From positions 64,500,891-64,564,890 of the forward strand of contig CP154954.1 of the NCBI GenBank assembly GCA_039621445.1: a DNA stretch of 64,000 nucleotides, read 5' to 3'. A program made the position numbers and the translations under genes. This stretch comes from Euglena gracilis. Its lineage: Eukaryota; Euglenida; Euglenophyceae; Euglenales. Position 1 is the first letter of the stretch. Each line of letters opens with the position of its first letter. Positions 50,370 to 62,779 of the stretch are shown here, piece after piece. The notes beneath the pieces are model-generated. The model was given only the letters and a program-made list of their open reading frames with translations. It had not been told where the DNA came from and made no database searches.

Positions 50370-53300
50370 TCACAAACTAGTCATGGAAACATCAATGTTA
50401 TGCTTCTTGTTCCACAGCTTCCAATCTTGCTGGACATACCCAACAAAACTGGTTGCTGGCTCCCAAGTGTCCTCCTCGGGCCCGTACCCTTTCCAGCGGA
50501 CCTTCCAAAGGTGCGTACCTTTGTCGATTTTGTGATCGATAATTTTATCGACTACAAAGTTGTCCGTCTCAGGTAATCTGGAACGGGGTTTGAAGTGCAA
50601 ACACGGGATGGGTTTCCCATCCGGTGGCGACAGGTATGGTTTGAAGTCGTCCATATGAACGTCCTCAACACCATTCGGTAATGCAACCTTGTAACGCCCG
50701 CTGGTACCTAGTCTTTCTAGGATTTCACAGGGGCCGAGCCAGAGGGGGTCCAGCTTGGAAGACTGCATGCGAGTGCGGCTATTCCGCACCCACACGCTGT
50801 CACCGGGACTATACGCAGGTGACTTGAAATTCTGCAAAAACGATTTCCGTTTGGTTGCATGAACATCAGTCACGCGCTTCTGGATCGCAGAACGTAGATT
50901 TTCTACTTCCGCAAACCAGGTCTCGCAACTGACACTCGTTCGGGCGGGTCTCTCCGAAGGGACATCCCCTATGGCCGGAGGGTCCCGTCCGAAAACTAAT
51001 TTATAAGGAGAGTGAGGTAAAACCAACCCTGGTAGGGTATTGATATAAAACAAAGACCATGGTAGAACTGATATCCAGTTGCTGCGCGAGTCAGCCAGTG
51101 AAAGGCGAAGCATATTCACAACGGATTTCACGGCTGCCTCGGCTCTACCATTGCCTTTGGGTCGGTATATAATGGAAAAATGTTGCTCGATTCCGAGTAA
51201 ACCGCACAAGGTGGTGAAAAACCTTGAAGAAATCAAATGGTCTTGATCACTCACGATTTCATTCGGTAAACCCATTAAGCAAATGCATTTCTCCAAAAAT
51301 ATAGTTGCCAAACTTTGGGCAGTCAACCCTGACTTCTGGCATGGAATGGCTACAATGTACCCACTCAGCCTGCAGACGACAACAAAAACGTAATCGTAAA
51401 TTTTGTCGTCTGTTCCTTTGCACGGTTCTAATTCCAGAAAATCCATGCAGAGGGATGTAAAAATGTCAGGGGGTACGGGGAAAAAGTCCATCGTACCAGG
51501 GGGGGTACCTCTGCGGGGTTTTACCGCTTGACAAATTTGACACCGTTGCGCTATTCGCAAACAGCGTGAGTAAAGCTCTTTCTCGCTCAGGGTTGTGCAA
51601 TACCTGCGGCCCACCAACGAAAGAAGTTTTGGGGCCCCAGGGTGACCATGGTTGTGATAACACAAAATCACATCATCAACCAGGTCCTGGGGAATACAAT
51701 ATTTGTAACCCGATTCATTGCGAAAAACCAACCGTAAAGGTGAAAGAGTGTAATTGTCCAGCACTTCGCCATTACGAAGTCTGGTGACAATGGTGTCATA
51801 CACCGGGTCACGACTATAATCCCATTCGCTAAAGAACAGTGGGGAAGGGGACTCCGTGCGCGTAATACGCCGGGGTCCGGACGTGCTTCCACGTCGGCGC
51901 CTTCCTCGCACTGGTGCGACCAGGAATAGTTGTGAAACGGGAAAAGAATCCAAAAGATTATCCGCAGCGTCGTTTCGACGTGCGTAGTCGTCAGCTTCCT
52001 GACTTCCATGAAAAGTCGCGTCTCCCTCATCCGGGTTCCCAGGGTAATACCAAGCTGCCCGACTGAGCGGATCCGCTACTTTTTGTGTGTGTCCAGGGGT
52101 ATAAATAACCACAAGGTTGAATTGACTCAAGAACTCATGCCATCTGCATCGCCTTCCGACCGATGACATGGCCTTGTTCAAATCCTCGGTGTACCAGTGT
52201 TGGAGACTCTCATGGTCGGTCTTGACGAGGATCTGGACGAGGCTGCTGGCTACCCAGCTTCGGAATTTATGGAGTATAAGCACAATTGCGTAGGTTTCCT
52301 TCTCGCGTATACTCCATTTGACTTGACCTTTTCCATCGTCGCCCTGTAACTTTCTGCTGAAGAAAGCCACAGGTCGGAGCTCATTCGCCGCATTATGCGG
52401 GCTAAGAACTCCGCCAACAGCGTAATCGCTGCTGTCGACTTCCAACACGTATGGTTTGTACGGGTCGGCGATTTCAAGGACAACATTCTCCAAAAGCAAA
52501 ACCTTGATTTTCTCAAGGGCGTCGCGCATTTGGTCATCCCAAATGACTTTGGTGTTGTCAACAGCCCGGTTTTTGAGCTGTTTGGTGAGGGTCACCGCGA
52601 TTTTCGCGAAGTCCCTCATATATATCGCGTAGTATTGGGCTAATCCCAAAAATCCTTTGAGGTGAGTAATCGTTTTGATTACCTCAGGGGTCCATTTCTT
52701 AACAGCTTCGAGTTTACTCGGAGCGGCTTTCCGCTGTCCATTGCTGAGGATGTGCCCGCAAAATTTTATAAGTATCCGAAACAAATGCATTTTCGCGCCT
52801 TTCGCGAAAAGCACATGTTTTTGAAAAGCGGTTAATACCGCGCAAACGTGGTGGAAGTGTGTAACGAGGATATCCTCGCTCGATTTTGCGGTTGGTGGTG
52901 GTGTTCCCACCAGCACACCATCAATGTACACAATGGCAAACGGTAAATCGCGTAGAACCCATTGTATCATGCGCTGAAACATGGCTGGGCCATTCTTAAC
53001 ACCCATGGGGAGTACCGTCCATTGGTACACACCCTTGGATGTCACGAATGCCATGTATGGTTGGGAGTCAGGGTGTAAGTGCATTTGGTGAAAACCGTCC
53101 TCCAGATCGAAAATTGACCACAACCGGTTTTCCGATTGTTTGGTGATCAATCCTCGATCAGGGGGAGCGGGAAGGGATCATCCCTTGTTTGGGAGTTCAG
53201 GTACCGGTAATCCAGCACCAGCCTCCATTTCTTCTGACCTTAGAGTTTGGGGGTTTAGGAACCACAAATGCCTGGGATGTCCACTCGCTTTTGGAGGGTA

Positions 53301-55361
53301 CAATCCACTTGCGCTGAATAAGCTTCTCAATCATTTCATTGAGAGCTTGTTCGCGTTCTCCCGAACAACGAAAAAATTTCCGGTGCATTGGCTTGGCTCC
53401 ATCCTTAAGCTCGGTCTTACAAACACCGAACGGACCGCGTATCGCGGGGTCGATGTTGCACGCATATACTGGATTTTCCAGCACACCGTGGAATTCGCGG
53501 GTAATCCGCGAACAGAATTCGGCTGACTTAGGATGCTGACCTGCACTCTCGATGACTGCGGAAACCGCCAGCGTATCCCTGGGGCTACCGAGCTTCCTCG
53601 GCACCGCGAATTCGGACATTCCGAATGCATCGAAGAAACATACGCGAAAAATGATTTCTTGCAAGGGTGGTAATATTTTACCACAACAATCCTCAAAAAT
53701 CGGTACATTGGTGGGTAAATCCCACCAATGAAAACATACATACGATAGTTGGGTGAACCATTCCCTTCCAGAATGATGGGTATGAGAATAACTCCACGGG
53801 CTTCATCCCGCAGAATTTTCTCAACCGCACATTCGATAAGTTTTGGGGGAGGGTGCATCCATAACACCGTATCACCCCAAAATTTATCAAATGCGTTGGA
53901 GCGTTGTGACCAATGACGTGGCAAACGGGCATGTGCATTGGATGAGAAGGCATCGATTTCCAATGTCAAATCAAAAGAATCAGCCAATGTCGCGATTTTG
54001 GAAAACCATCGTTCCAAAATGCGATATTGACCAAAATTGAAAGCATTCCATACGCGTTTCGCGTATTCATGCACCCGATTACCGGGTTGCAGAGAAGAAA
54101 CACAATGAATGGATCCACAAACATGCGGGTTGTCTTCCACTACCTCAAGGGGTAATCCCAAGGGAGTTTGGACAGGTTGGGGGTTTCCCCATTCCGCATC
54201 AAATTCATACCAGGTGTGATCGCGATTTTTTTTTAGGAATGACGCTTTTCGCGTTTCCGAACAACGAGGCTAATCCGCGTTGTTGGAGTACTCGGTGTAT
54301 TTCCGCGCATTGCGGGCTACAACCAAGTGTATTATTGGGTGTGGCTTCCGTATTGGGTGGAAATTCTCCTGCAGTGCACACATTGGAAGGAAGTGTGTTG
54401 GTGTGACAGGTGTGCGTGTAAGTGGGTGTCGATGGCATTAGCCGGTGAGTCTTGTACAGGTGTGCCAGGATTCGGCACAACTGGTGGGAAACGGAGTGGT
54501 GGTGTAGCTGGGCGACTACTCGACACCGTAATTACTTCAGGCCTTTGGGCTTTCGTCTTGTAACCCAGTGAAACGGCGGGGGTACCGCTACTCGCTTGCC
54601 CTGCCTCATGTGGATGTTGGTGTGTCATTGGGCAGGGGTGAGGCTTTCTCCGTACCCCGGGTGTGGAAAACGGTTGGTGGTGTGGTGGATAACGGTGTTG
54701 CCATTGTGGGTAACGGCGTTGGAAAAGTGGTGGTCATCACTGCGGATGCCAACGGTGATGGTGGTTTGGGTGTCAATGAAGTGGTGGGTGCTGTGCGCAA
54801 ACCGTGGGAGTGGCAATCCACAACCAATCGGTACTGGCGTAAAAATGGGTATCCCAAAATTACGTCAGACCCGTGAATTCCGGACTCGTAACCCCAAATA
54901 TTGGTGAAATGTTGTAATTGTGGGGGTTGTGAGTGATGCTTCGGAATGATGGGCAAGAGTATCTCGAGCACACATCCCAAATCACCACCACACATGGGGG
55001 TGTTATCCGCGGTTGTAACTTCGATCGGTTTCTTGGCGCTTACCAAGAGCGGGGTCGGTATCAACCCCAACCGAAAGAGCAGTGCAATGCGACAACCAGT
55101 GTCAATGAGAATTTTGACTTTGGTGGAGAAATTTTGAATGCGGATTTCCGCTTGGACAAGTAATTCCATTGGTGGTACGCAAAGTGAAGGGTCTGGCGGA
55201 AATACGTTTACATGCCAGCTCTCCCATGAACCCTTTCCTACTTTGCTCAGCATTCCGAGCGGAAATGTGGAGTGGGGGGTAGGGGACCCGAAATAATTCT
55301 GGGTACTGACCGTGAAGGCGGATGGGCAGGGGGGGCAAGGTTGATCAGGTCTTACCTCCAT
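50370..55361 (-). pseudogene. pol: Pol of giant Gypsy B, frame-shifted, RT active site changed
   Basis: Protease ([11 protein letters not shown]), linker, Dam-like domain (IDAFSSNAHAR, LWMHPPP), RT, RNase H, integrase and chromodomain in the same order as A. The largest intact frame is 50370-53150. The RT box reads YIDG (A: YIDD), a GAT to GGT change near 52920 that removes a catalytic Asp. Integrase residues ([21 protein letters not shown]) and the chromodomain ([17 protein letters not shown]) are intact. Shifts occur near 53150 (a missing T after GAGGAT) and 53230, and in the protease-to-RT part. The second of these lies at the same RT position as the frame change in A. Confidence 0.88.
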
Positions 55362-55406
55362 CTGTTCATCAGCCCAGAGGTCCGTGCCCTCGGACCTCGG
55401 GCTCCC

Positions 55407-58400
55407 CTACTCCAAGTCCGAACCGGCCGCATAGCCGGCAACGGACTTTTTGGTGGAATAGATGGAATTTAATGAGCGCACCGCCATTCGGGCCTCATTA
55501 AATTCCCCGTCCGGGGTCTCATCCCCCTCCCTGCCCGAAGCCGGGGTGTCCTCCTCCAAACAAGATATCTTGAAACCGACCTTTTGCCGGTTGGAGGAGT
55601 AACCACGGTCATCGCGGCGCTTACCGCGATGTCCGTAGCCGGGCCGGGGGGAACGAGATCTGGGACATTTGGATGCGTGGTGATCTTTGGAACCGCAAAG
55701 TGAACAACGGTATTTGTGGCGCGATTCCGCATAACGGGGGGAACGGTATTCCGTTCGACCGTCAAACCGTCGTGGTGAACGGGTTTCCCGTCGACCATGA
55801 CCGGTGTACCGGGGTTTCCCCGGTGACTCCCGCGAAGAGGATGATCCACTTCACGAACGTGATCGTGAAGAGTCGCGATTGAAATCCCGTTTTCGGGTAG
55901 GGGGACCAGGTGACCGACCGCGAGAGGGACGGGTTTCCCGACCATCACGCGATGGTGACTTGGGCCTACTACCGCTAAAGCGGTTCTCCGAAGAACGTGA
56001 AACTCCCGATTGACGTGAAAACGCCGAGGAACCCGATCACCGTGAGGAGGTCGAGCCACTTGGGCTTCCAATACGCTTTCGCGCATCGGGATTCGGGCAT
56101 TCCCGAGACATATGACCAGATTTGTTGCACAAAAAGCACAGTTTATCCGTGCCCTGGTCCGAAGAACGCTGATTCCGCGTTTTCGGTCCCGTGGTGGGTG
56201 ATCTTGGTGACATGGATGATTTTTGCAATGCATTAACCACACCCGCAGGGATTCCCGCGGTGGGATGCGTTTGGAAAGCGGACTGTATTTGTCCCAAAAC
56301 TTGTGTGAGCTTGAGTTGCTTTGACACATAATTCCAACGTTGGGCAAGAGTCATCTCATGCCCTGCCAACTCCTCGCGATGGCGATGGATATCCTTCACG
56401 AGGGATGGTGTGAAATGCAACAAAACCGCATCGAATTGTTCGCGCATTTGCTTCTCGCTAAGTTCATCAACTTCGGAAGCAAGTGTTAACCATTTGGCAT
56501 ACCAAAGGTCAATGGATTTCCATTTGCGATCCGATGGTGCGGATTGTCGCCACTTCTTCTCCAGGGTAATCCTGGTGACCAAGCTTGAGTTGGTTGAAGC
56601 GTATTGCTCAACCAGGTCATCGAATGATACGCCATTACGTATCACCAAATTACGTGCGCGTTCTCGCTCCTCCCTCGGTAGGCAATCGATGAATTCCATC
56701 TTGACTACCTCGGGATTCGGGTCTTGGGTGGGTCCCTTTAGTGCCCAATAGTACTCCCAGTCCCGAAAAAATTGTCTCCATGTGGTTGGATCCCCGTCCC
56801 ATTGAGGCTTCACCTTGTTCGCGATTGCGATGGTGCCCTTGAAGTCTCTCTGAGTAACCCGCTGACCCTCGGTGGTATTCCAGGGGTTTGGGTCAGGGTA
56901 ATTCTTAACACCAAACGCGTTTCGCGGATTTTCCGCTCCATGTGAACCCCGTGCAGGGTTTCCCGCACCAAGTGTAAGGGTGGCAGGATTTTCCTGCGGG
57001 AAATGCGGAAAATGTGGTGAAATTCTCCCAGTGGGGCGGGTTTCCCGCCGAAAACCCGTCGGGTGATCTGGTAATCCAGAACCCGGTGGTGGGTGGTATG
57101 ATCGCGAATGACACATGGCCAATACCAGGTGTGGGGTGTTGGCTCATTCCTCGTACAATGTTACATGTTGAAATTCTTGGTGGAGACTCGAATTTCGAGC
57201 GGGGGGTCAATTTCCTCATCGGAAATGTCGTGCGAAGAGTGAGTTTGTGGTGTGGGCAAATGCAAAGGTGGTACAATTCGCGTTTTCGCGGGTGGTTGTA
57301 CCAAATTCGCGGTGGATGTAGGGATTCCTACTCCAGTAATGGTAATTTGAGAGCGCGATTCCGGGACATTTGGAATACCAACCGCAGCGCTTACCGCGGT
57401 GGGTGGTGGCACAACCAGTACCGGAGAGGACATTTTATCCAAACTCGCGGACAAGTCATGCACCGTTTCTTCCAAATGTTCCACCAACTGGAGTTGGCCG
57501 CAAATACGGTCAACCTCAGTCTCCAAATGCCTAATGCGTTTGCGGTAACGGGAAAAATCTTCCAAGTGTGGCAACTTTTCAGAAACCAAGTGTAGTTTTT
57601 GGGCAAGATTTACTTGGGACTCCTCCACATTCCGGAGTTGACCCGCAAGCGCTTTTACCGCATTTGAAACGGTTTGCAATTGGTGGAGTGACTTGGTGGG
57701 GGTTTCCGCGGTGGTGCGCGAATTTTCCGCGGTTGGCTTTTCCAACAACGCAGAAATTCGTGCATCCAACCGTGAAACCTCGTCTTGCAAGGATCGGGCA
57801 TTCCGATTCACCGATTCCTCAAGTTGAATCAAACTCGTGCAAAATGCTTGCAAGGTTTCCTTGTTGTCACCAAGCATTTTGTTGTAAAATGAGCGAAACT
57901 CCGGTGACTCGGATATCCGAGCACGCGAAATGGGCGGTAGTGAGCAGATTTCCGCTACTGTGGTGGACAACAAGGTGCAACGGGTTTGTAATTCCCCAAT
58001 AGCGGCTTGAATACCACTAATGTCGGGAAATCGCTTGGAAAGTGCGGAAACATGCTCCTGCAAACCGACAACGGTGGCATTAATACCGCCAATGTCCGTT
58101 TGCATTTGTTAATGAGTGAAATCCAACCGTTGTGCGCAATCCGCGATTTTCGCGTTCAAGGTGGTTAATCCATCCTGATTTGCGGCACAATGGCAGGATT
58201 TTTGCTCCAAGTGTGAAATTCTTTCCTCCAAAAGCTGGATTTGCGTACGGGGAACAAAATTTTCTTGCACTTTCGCCTGAAATTGCTTCAAGTGCTCGAT
58301 TTCCGAGCCAAGATGCAAAATCCGTTGTTGGGCTTCTTGGAAAGAAGTAGGGAGTGTGGCAAAATGCTCAACCGCGACAAAGTTACCGATTTCCGGCATT

Positions 58401-59462
58401 TTGCGCTTGTAACTGATGTTGCAATTGCAGTAGCATGGTTGAACAGGATTCCACTTTGGCAAAAAGGTGGTTCATACCATCTTGCACATGCAGAAACTTG
58501 GAATCATTCCGCGTTTCCGCTTCATGCAGCATTTCGCTGATTTGTTGGAAATTTTGTGGAAGTTGGATGCGCAAAATACTGTCAACACTTTCCCGAAAAC
58601 GCTGAAGGTCTTTCCCTGCATTTTCAAAATTGTGTTGGCAATATTTGCCGATATGCTGCAAATAATTCCAGCAACACTCCAGTTTGGTGTTGACAACCCT
58701 TTGATTGTCCTCATCGAACAAAACTTTGTTGAGCATGGTTGCGCATTCCGCAACACATTGGTGGACATGCAAAATTTGCTTGCTAAGCGGGTGATCCGCT
58801 GGGAGTTGACCGAGAATTCGGTAAACATCACCGGGGGTGAGGTTATCCCTCAAATCTTCCTCATAGTCCTCCATAATAGAAAGGGCACCAGAGATTTCCG
58901 GTACTACCAGACGCATATCTGGGTTCCATGGCAATGCAGGGAAAACCGCAGCTTCCGCGGGTAATCCCGGCAATGCGCGAAATGGTGTGGGGGGTGGTAA
59001 TTGAGGGGGGGGGGTTAAAAAAAAACACGGTGTTTCCACCGAGTTGCATTCCAGGAGGCCCACCGGTGCTTCCACCGGGGATCTTTTGGGTGTGAACAGA
59101 GCAAAGGGCAAATACCCCTCACTTTGTTCATGGGTAACACGAGTAACCAAGTGCAAGGGGTTCATCCCCTCGCCGCATCAATGATGGGTGAATCGGGATG
59201 GAGGAAGGCATTTTGCCACCGACATCCCGCACAATCAATGACAATGATGCTGAAGAGGGTTCATTACCCCCATCAACAATAAAGGCGTTTCGCCTTTTGA
59301 CAATGACAAAGGAGTCAAATTGCCTTCTTCTTGCTTGGGGGGTCGGGAATTTGAACTTGTTTCATTCGAACCGTTCTAATCCCCGCAATCTTCATCACAG
59401 TTGCTCAATGAACTCATCAACAAGTCATAATCAAATTTGGGGTTGGGGCTTGTGCTCTGCAT
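55407..59462 (-). pseudogene. gag: Gag of giant Gypsy B, frame-shifted
   Basis: Starts at ATG 59462 (MQSTSPN) and ends at the TAG at 55407-55409, both homologous to A. Blocks in order: Pro-rich N-terminus; coiled coil (58462-57161, e.g. LEERISHLEQKSCHC); the capsid-like block WDGDPTTWRQFFRDWEYYW; a zinc knuckle CFLCNKSGHMSREC; an Arg/Ser-rich tail with a second Cys-rich site. Five or more shifts break it. Where A changes frame near 7640, B is continuous. An A-rich run near 59020 marks one break. Confidence 0.82.
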
Positions 59463-59706
59463 CTTTTGAGATGGGTAAAAAGGCAAAAACCCAAAAATTC
59501 ACACAAATAAGCAGAGAAACAGGGACCAGAAAGGTTGTATCGGCGATTACCGAACAGAGCCTTCTGAGACCTGTATCCTTGCTTAAAGGTTGGCTAGGGG
59601 CCAGGAACAGTACTTTCACCGTGTTTCACGGCTCAGTACGATCCTCACCACCAGTCAACCACAGAGTTTCTCTGTGTGGAACGTCTGTGTAGGATCCTTG
59701 CCTAAA

Positions 59707-59716
59707 TCTGCTACCA
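59707..59716 (-). other. Primer-binding site of element B
   Basis: TGGTAGCAGA on the minus strand, next to the 5' LTR; the same ten bases as in element A. The 244-bp leader from here to the gag start has one copy of the CGATCCTAC-like core. Confidence 0.7.
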
Positions 59717-60144
59717 AGTGTACGTCCAAAGCTTTCCCTTTTCCCCTTTTTGGAACTTTCTGTAAAAGCCTTTCGCTTTCGCCTTGGTGCGCAGCCTACT
59801 TATGGTAGGGAAAAGTCTTTGGAGTAACGAAAAGTGGTTTTCCCCTTTTCTTCCCAATTCCCCAAGAAGCAAAGCACAAAGCAAAGATTTAGAAGTTTCT
59901 TCTGAGATCAAAGTTGATTGTTCCGAGGGTTTTTCCCTCTGACAAAACAAATGGTCAAACTTGGAAGTGATGGCAGTGAAGAATACCACCTGTTGGGGAA
60001 GGAGAGAAAAGTGCTGACGTGTCCAGGGGCTGATCCCAGAAGGGTCTGCCACGATCTTACCAGCTGTGGGTTTCCACAGTGGTGCGACCGTCACAGAACC
60101 CACTCTGCAGATATCCTACAGAGCTGGGACGTGCCTGGTACACA
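59717..60144 (-). repeat. 5' LTR of giant Gypsy B
   Basis: 428 bp, partner of 28956-29383 with about ten substitutions. It is longer than A's 316 bp, but both ends and the ACAGGTGGTATTCTTC block are shared. Confidence 0.9.
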
Positions 60145-60149
60145 GTGAG
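60145..60149. repeat. Target-site duplication GTGAG, right copy
   Basis: Matches 28951-28955 and confirms that element B is a single insertion event despite the nested element C. Confidence 0.88.
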
Positions 60150-60740
60150 GCCCTGGTACAGATGGTCTCCTTGGCATTTGTTCCACGGACTTCTGTAGAC
60201 GTGGATGCATTCATGGCCTGTTGTGCCGTCATGGCCTTTTGTGCTTTCATGGCATGTGCGGTTTTTGCTGCCATAGGCCCGCTTGAATAAAACATGTGTT
60301 TTGGATTCTTGGCCTCCATGCCTTGGCTCCTACGGCCGTAGTGGCCTGCTGGCTGTTGCTTCTGCCCCTTGCGGGGTCTTCAGACCACCATCTTCCGGGG
60401 TCTATGACCGTCACTTTTGGGGGTTTGGGTTGTAAAAATTTCTTTCTTTGGAAAAGGGGCAGCAAATGTTCGCCACAGTCGATCCGCGCCATCAGGTTGT
60501 CCAGCTGCTGCCGCTCCCTCTCGAAGGTCTGCTTCTTTGAGGTTGCATCTTTCCTGGAAATCTTTCAAAAAGTCAACAGCTTCTGGTTGAGGTTCTGCAC
60601 GAGCGCAAATTTTTGGATAACTTGTATTGATTGACTGTCGTCTTTTCCGTCCAATTTATGAGATATTTGCTGCTCCTTCCGTCTTGTCGACGGAGAAATT
60701 TGGAAGCAAACCCCGGCCAAAAAGCTAATAAGTAGGGGCT
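60150..60740 (-). pseudogene. DIRS-5 gag fragment right of giant Gypsy B
   Basis: Minus-strand codons KDFQERCNLKEADLREGAAAAG and PKSDGHRPRKMVV align with the DIRS-2 Gag start (EELQRTFKKTAEAGEGG; NDGHGPWTTVV). A short repeat follows (AMKAQKAMTAQQAMNAS), then the insertion point. The gag resumes at 28950. A 5' terminus is not clear. Confidence 0.6.
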
Positions 60741-60872
60741 AATGCCCCATGGCAAAAGAGCCACCTGAACAGCACCGCCGGTGAGAAAAGCTTGGCCTCG
60801 CAAGGTCTTTGTGCTTCACCATCGGTGTCCCTTCCTCTCTAGCCGGATATCATCGAGGGAGTACGAGGGCCT
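60741..60872 (+). repeat. Isolated DIRS right terminus
   Basis: GCCGGTGAGAAAAGC to GAGGGAGTACGAGGGCC matches 2441-2535 of DIRS-1 with scattered changes. No recombinase adjoins it, so it is a stray 3' end. 60873-60945 is unassigned. Confidence 0.65.
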
Positions 60873-61267
60873 CGCCATGGAGCCCGACTGGCCGGCATCG
60901 TTAGCCTACACCAGGGCCCTCTGACCCAACGCCGCGGACACGCGGACCATTCTGGCTCCGCACTGAAAGATGGTGAGGTCCTGCTTTCCTTGCCGGCTGT
61001 TGGGTTCTGGGATGTTTGTGCGTGCGCTGGGGGTGCTTCTTACCGTTTTTTGTTGCCCGGTTTGGCTGATTCCTAATTCTGCCCTTCGAACAAAAGGAGA
61101 AAGACTTTCAAATCTACGAGTTCTGTCAATACAAGTGACAATGACATTCAAAAATCAAGCAAGTATTCAACGGGGTTCAATGAAAGCTGTGTTGTAAAAA
61201 GCATCAAGCTGGCAAGGTGAAGCGGAAGCGCAAAGAAGTTCAAAGCAGACAGGTGAAGCAGGAAAAC

Positions 61268-61600
61268 TGTATGTAGGTTTAGCCAGCCGCTGTTGGACGG
61301 CCACGGGGCAGCTCATACTACTTGCCGTGGCTCTTCCGCTAGCGAGGGGCCACGCCCGTGGTAATCCGACCGATCAACGTCCGTCCACGTGCGCAGCTTC
61401 ACGCGCCGATCGATCCCCGTGATATGCCCTCTGACCGTACAGGATCGATCAGGACTCACACGGCGGGACGTGGGTTTCCAACCCACGACCTCCCGTGTGT
61501 GAGCCCAGGATTTACCGAATAAGCTACTTGAGCGATACTCGGCTTGGTAATACGCGCCGGCGACCTACATCCGTAGGACCTCCCGTCTGCCGCACACAAA
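61268..61600 (-). mobile_element. tRNA-related SINE-like insert in DIRS-4
   Basis: About 330 bp, much richer in CpG than its surroundings, interrupting the DIRS gag between a GACAGGTGAAGCAGG segment and AGAGCTGCAGGCTGGAG (contiguous in DIRS-2 near 3595-3650). On the minus strand it has a box A-like TAGCTTATTCGG and a box B-like GGTTGGAAACC about 35 bases later, the spacing of a tRNA promoter. The anticodon arm does not fold convincingly, so this is not a functional tRNA gene. The far end has GCCACGGGGCAG/TTGCCGTGGC, a hairpin. Confidence 0.5.
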
Positions 61601-62720
61601 AACACCTAAGAGCTGCAGGCTGGAGAACCTGATGGATCAGGACCAACATTTCAGTCTGTGTCCGTCGCAACCGTCCCACCCCCCAGTTCGTCAGAAAAAT
61701 CCCATATTCAACAAAACTTTGTGACGGCCGTGGACCCTGGACACTTGTGGCCAGAGCAAAGCAACGGAGAAGCCAGCATTTCACAGCGCATTACGGGCAA
61801 GGCTCATTAGGTCATGGGGACCCTTCACATTCATCCATCAAGGAGACATTTTCCAGAGGTGGAAGGAGGACTGGCGGACTACCCCTCCCTTTTCACATCT
61901 CCACCCCCATGGCAGGGGAAATATGACAACTCCAAAGGGTTCGAGTCAGGAATGTGGAGACCCTCCTCAAAATGGCTATGGCAGCAATCAATCTACAGGG
62001 CCTGGGGCCCAGCTTCAAGGCTATGGCAGCCATCATTCAAAAGGGCATAGTGCCCAGTTTCATGGAAACAGAAGCTGGGGGGTTTGATTTTGAGGGTGCT
62101 CGGTGAAAAGTTGGACATAACTTTCCCCACTGGGGTCCTCCCCTGCTGGGATTCCAGCCAGGGGAAGCAAGCCAAAGCCAAGATAGGTTGCATCATATCC
62201 CACAGGGAAATTCACGCAAGGTGGATTCTCTGGGGATCCAAGAGGGACAAAGAAGGCACAACAGAAGTCCTGGAGAGAAGGTCGATGGAGGCCAGGAAGG
62301 CCAGGGGGCCCTGAAGGCCAATGGAGGCCACCACAAACAAGAACATCCACACCACATCAGACCTTGGGGGGGCAAAGCTTGGCTCAGACGGGGCCCCCCA
62401 GAAGATAATCAGCCCGGACCCCCCAGCCTTCTATGTACCTCCCCACTGCAGACACAGACCTTCCTCCATCATTCAAAAACAGGGGTAAAGCCTGTCTTTG
62501 TGAAGCCTATGGCAGGGCAAGCTGCAGCCCCAGTGATGGGGCCCAGGACCCAAGACCAGGTGATTCCACAGGACCCAGATGATGGGGCCTGTGGAGTCCT
62601 CTGACACATTACACCCAGGGGTGCCCCCTTACAGGGCCCTGCAGGCCGTCATTTCCCATTTGGTCAAAGCAGGAGCCAGGAGAGAGGTATTAAACTTGAT
62701 CAGGGAGGGGGTTATGGAAG
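61601..62720 (+). pseudogene. DIRS-4 gag-like region
   Basis: Carries the GGCTATGGCAGC units that encode GYGS in one frame (about 61975-62035), NGGH-type units (62310-62335), and CCAGTGATGGGGCC units encoding PVMG near 62530. Frames shift repeatedly. Confidence 0.65.
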
Positions 62721-62779
62721 GTCTTCCCCTCCCCCACGGACGTCCTTAAAATTTCCCTTCAAAAAGAACCAGGAAATCA

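Larger units (their letters stand above)
28956..60144 (-). mobile_element. Giant Ty3/Gypsy chromovirus B, minus strand, split by a third LTR element
   Basis: 428-bp LTRs at 28956-29383 and 59717-60144, GTGAG duplications, the same primer-binding site and polypurine tract as element A, and the same order: gag, pol with chromodomain, ORFs A, B, C. Removing the nested 14,029-bp insert and its 4-bp duplication leaves about 17.2 kb. The LTRs differ at about ten positions by eye, so it is older than A. Many frame shifts and a changed RT active site make it inactive. It carries an AT-rich microsatellite in its 3' region that A lacks. Confidence 0.9.

Noticed and set aside
61441-61540. Functional tRNA gene on the minus strand
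   Set aside because: Box A and box B are recognisable, but acceptor and anticodon stems do not pair properly.
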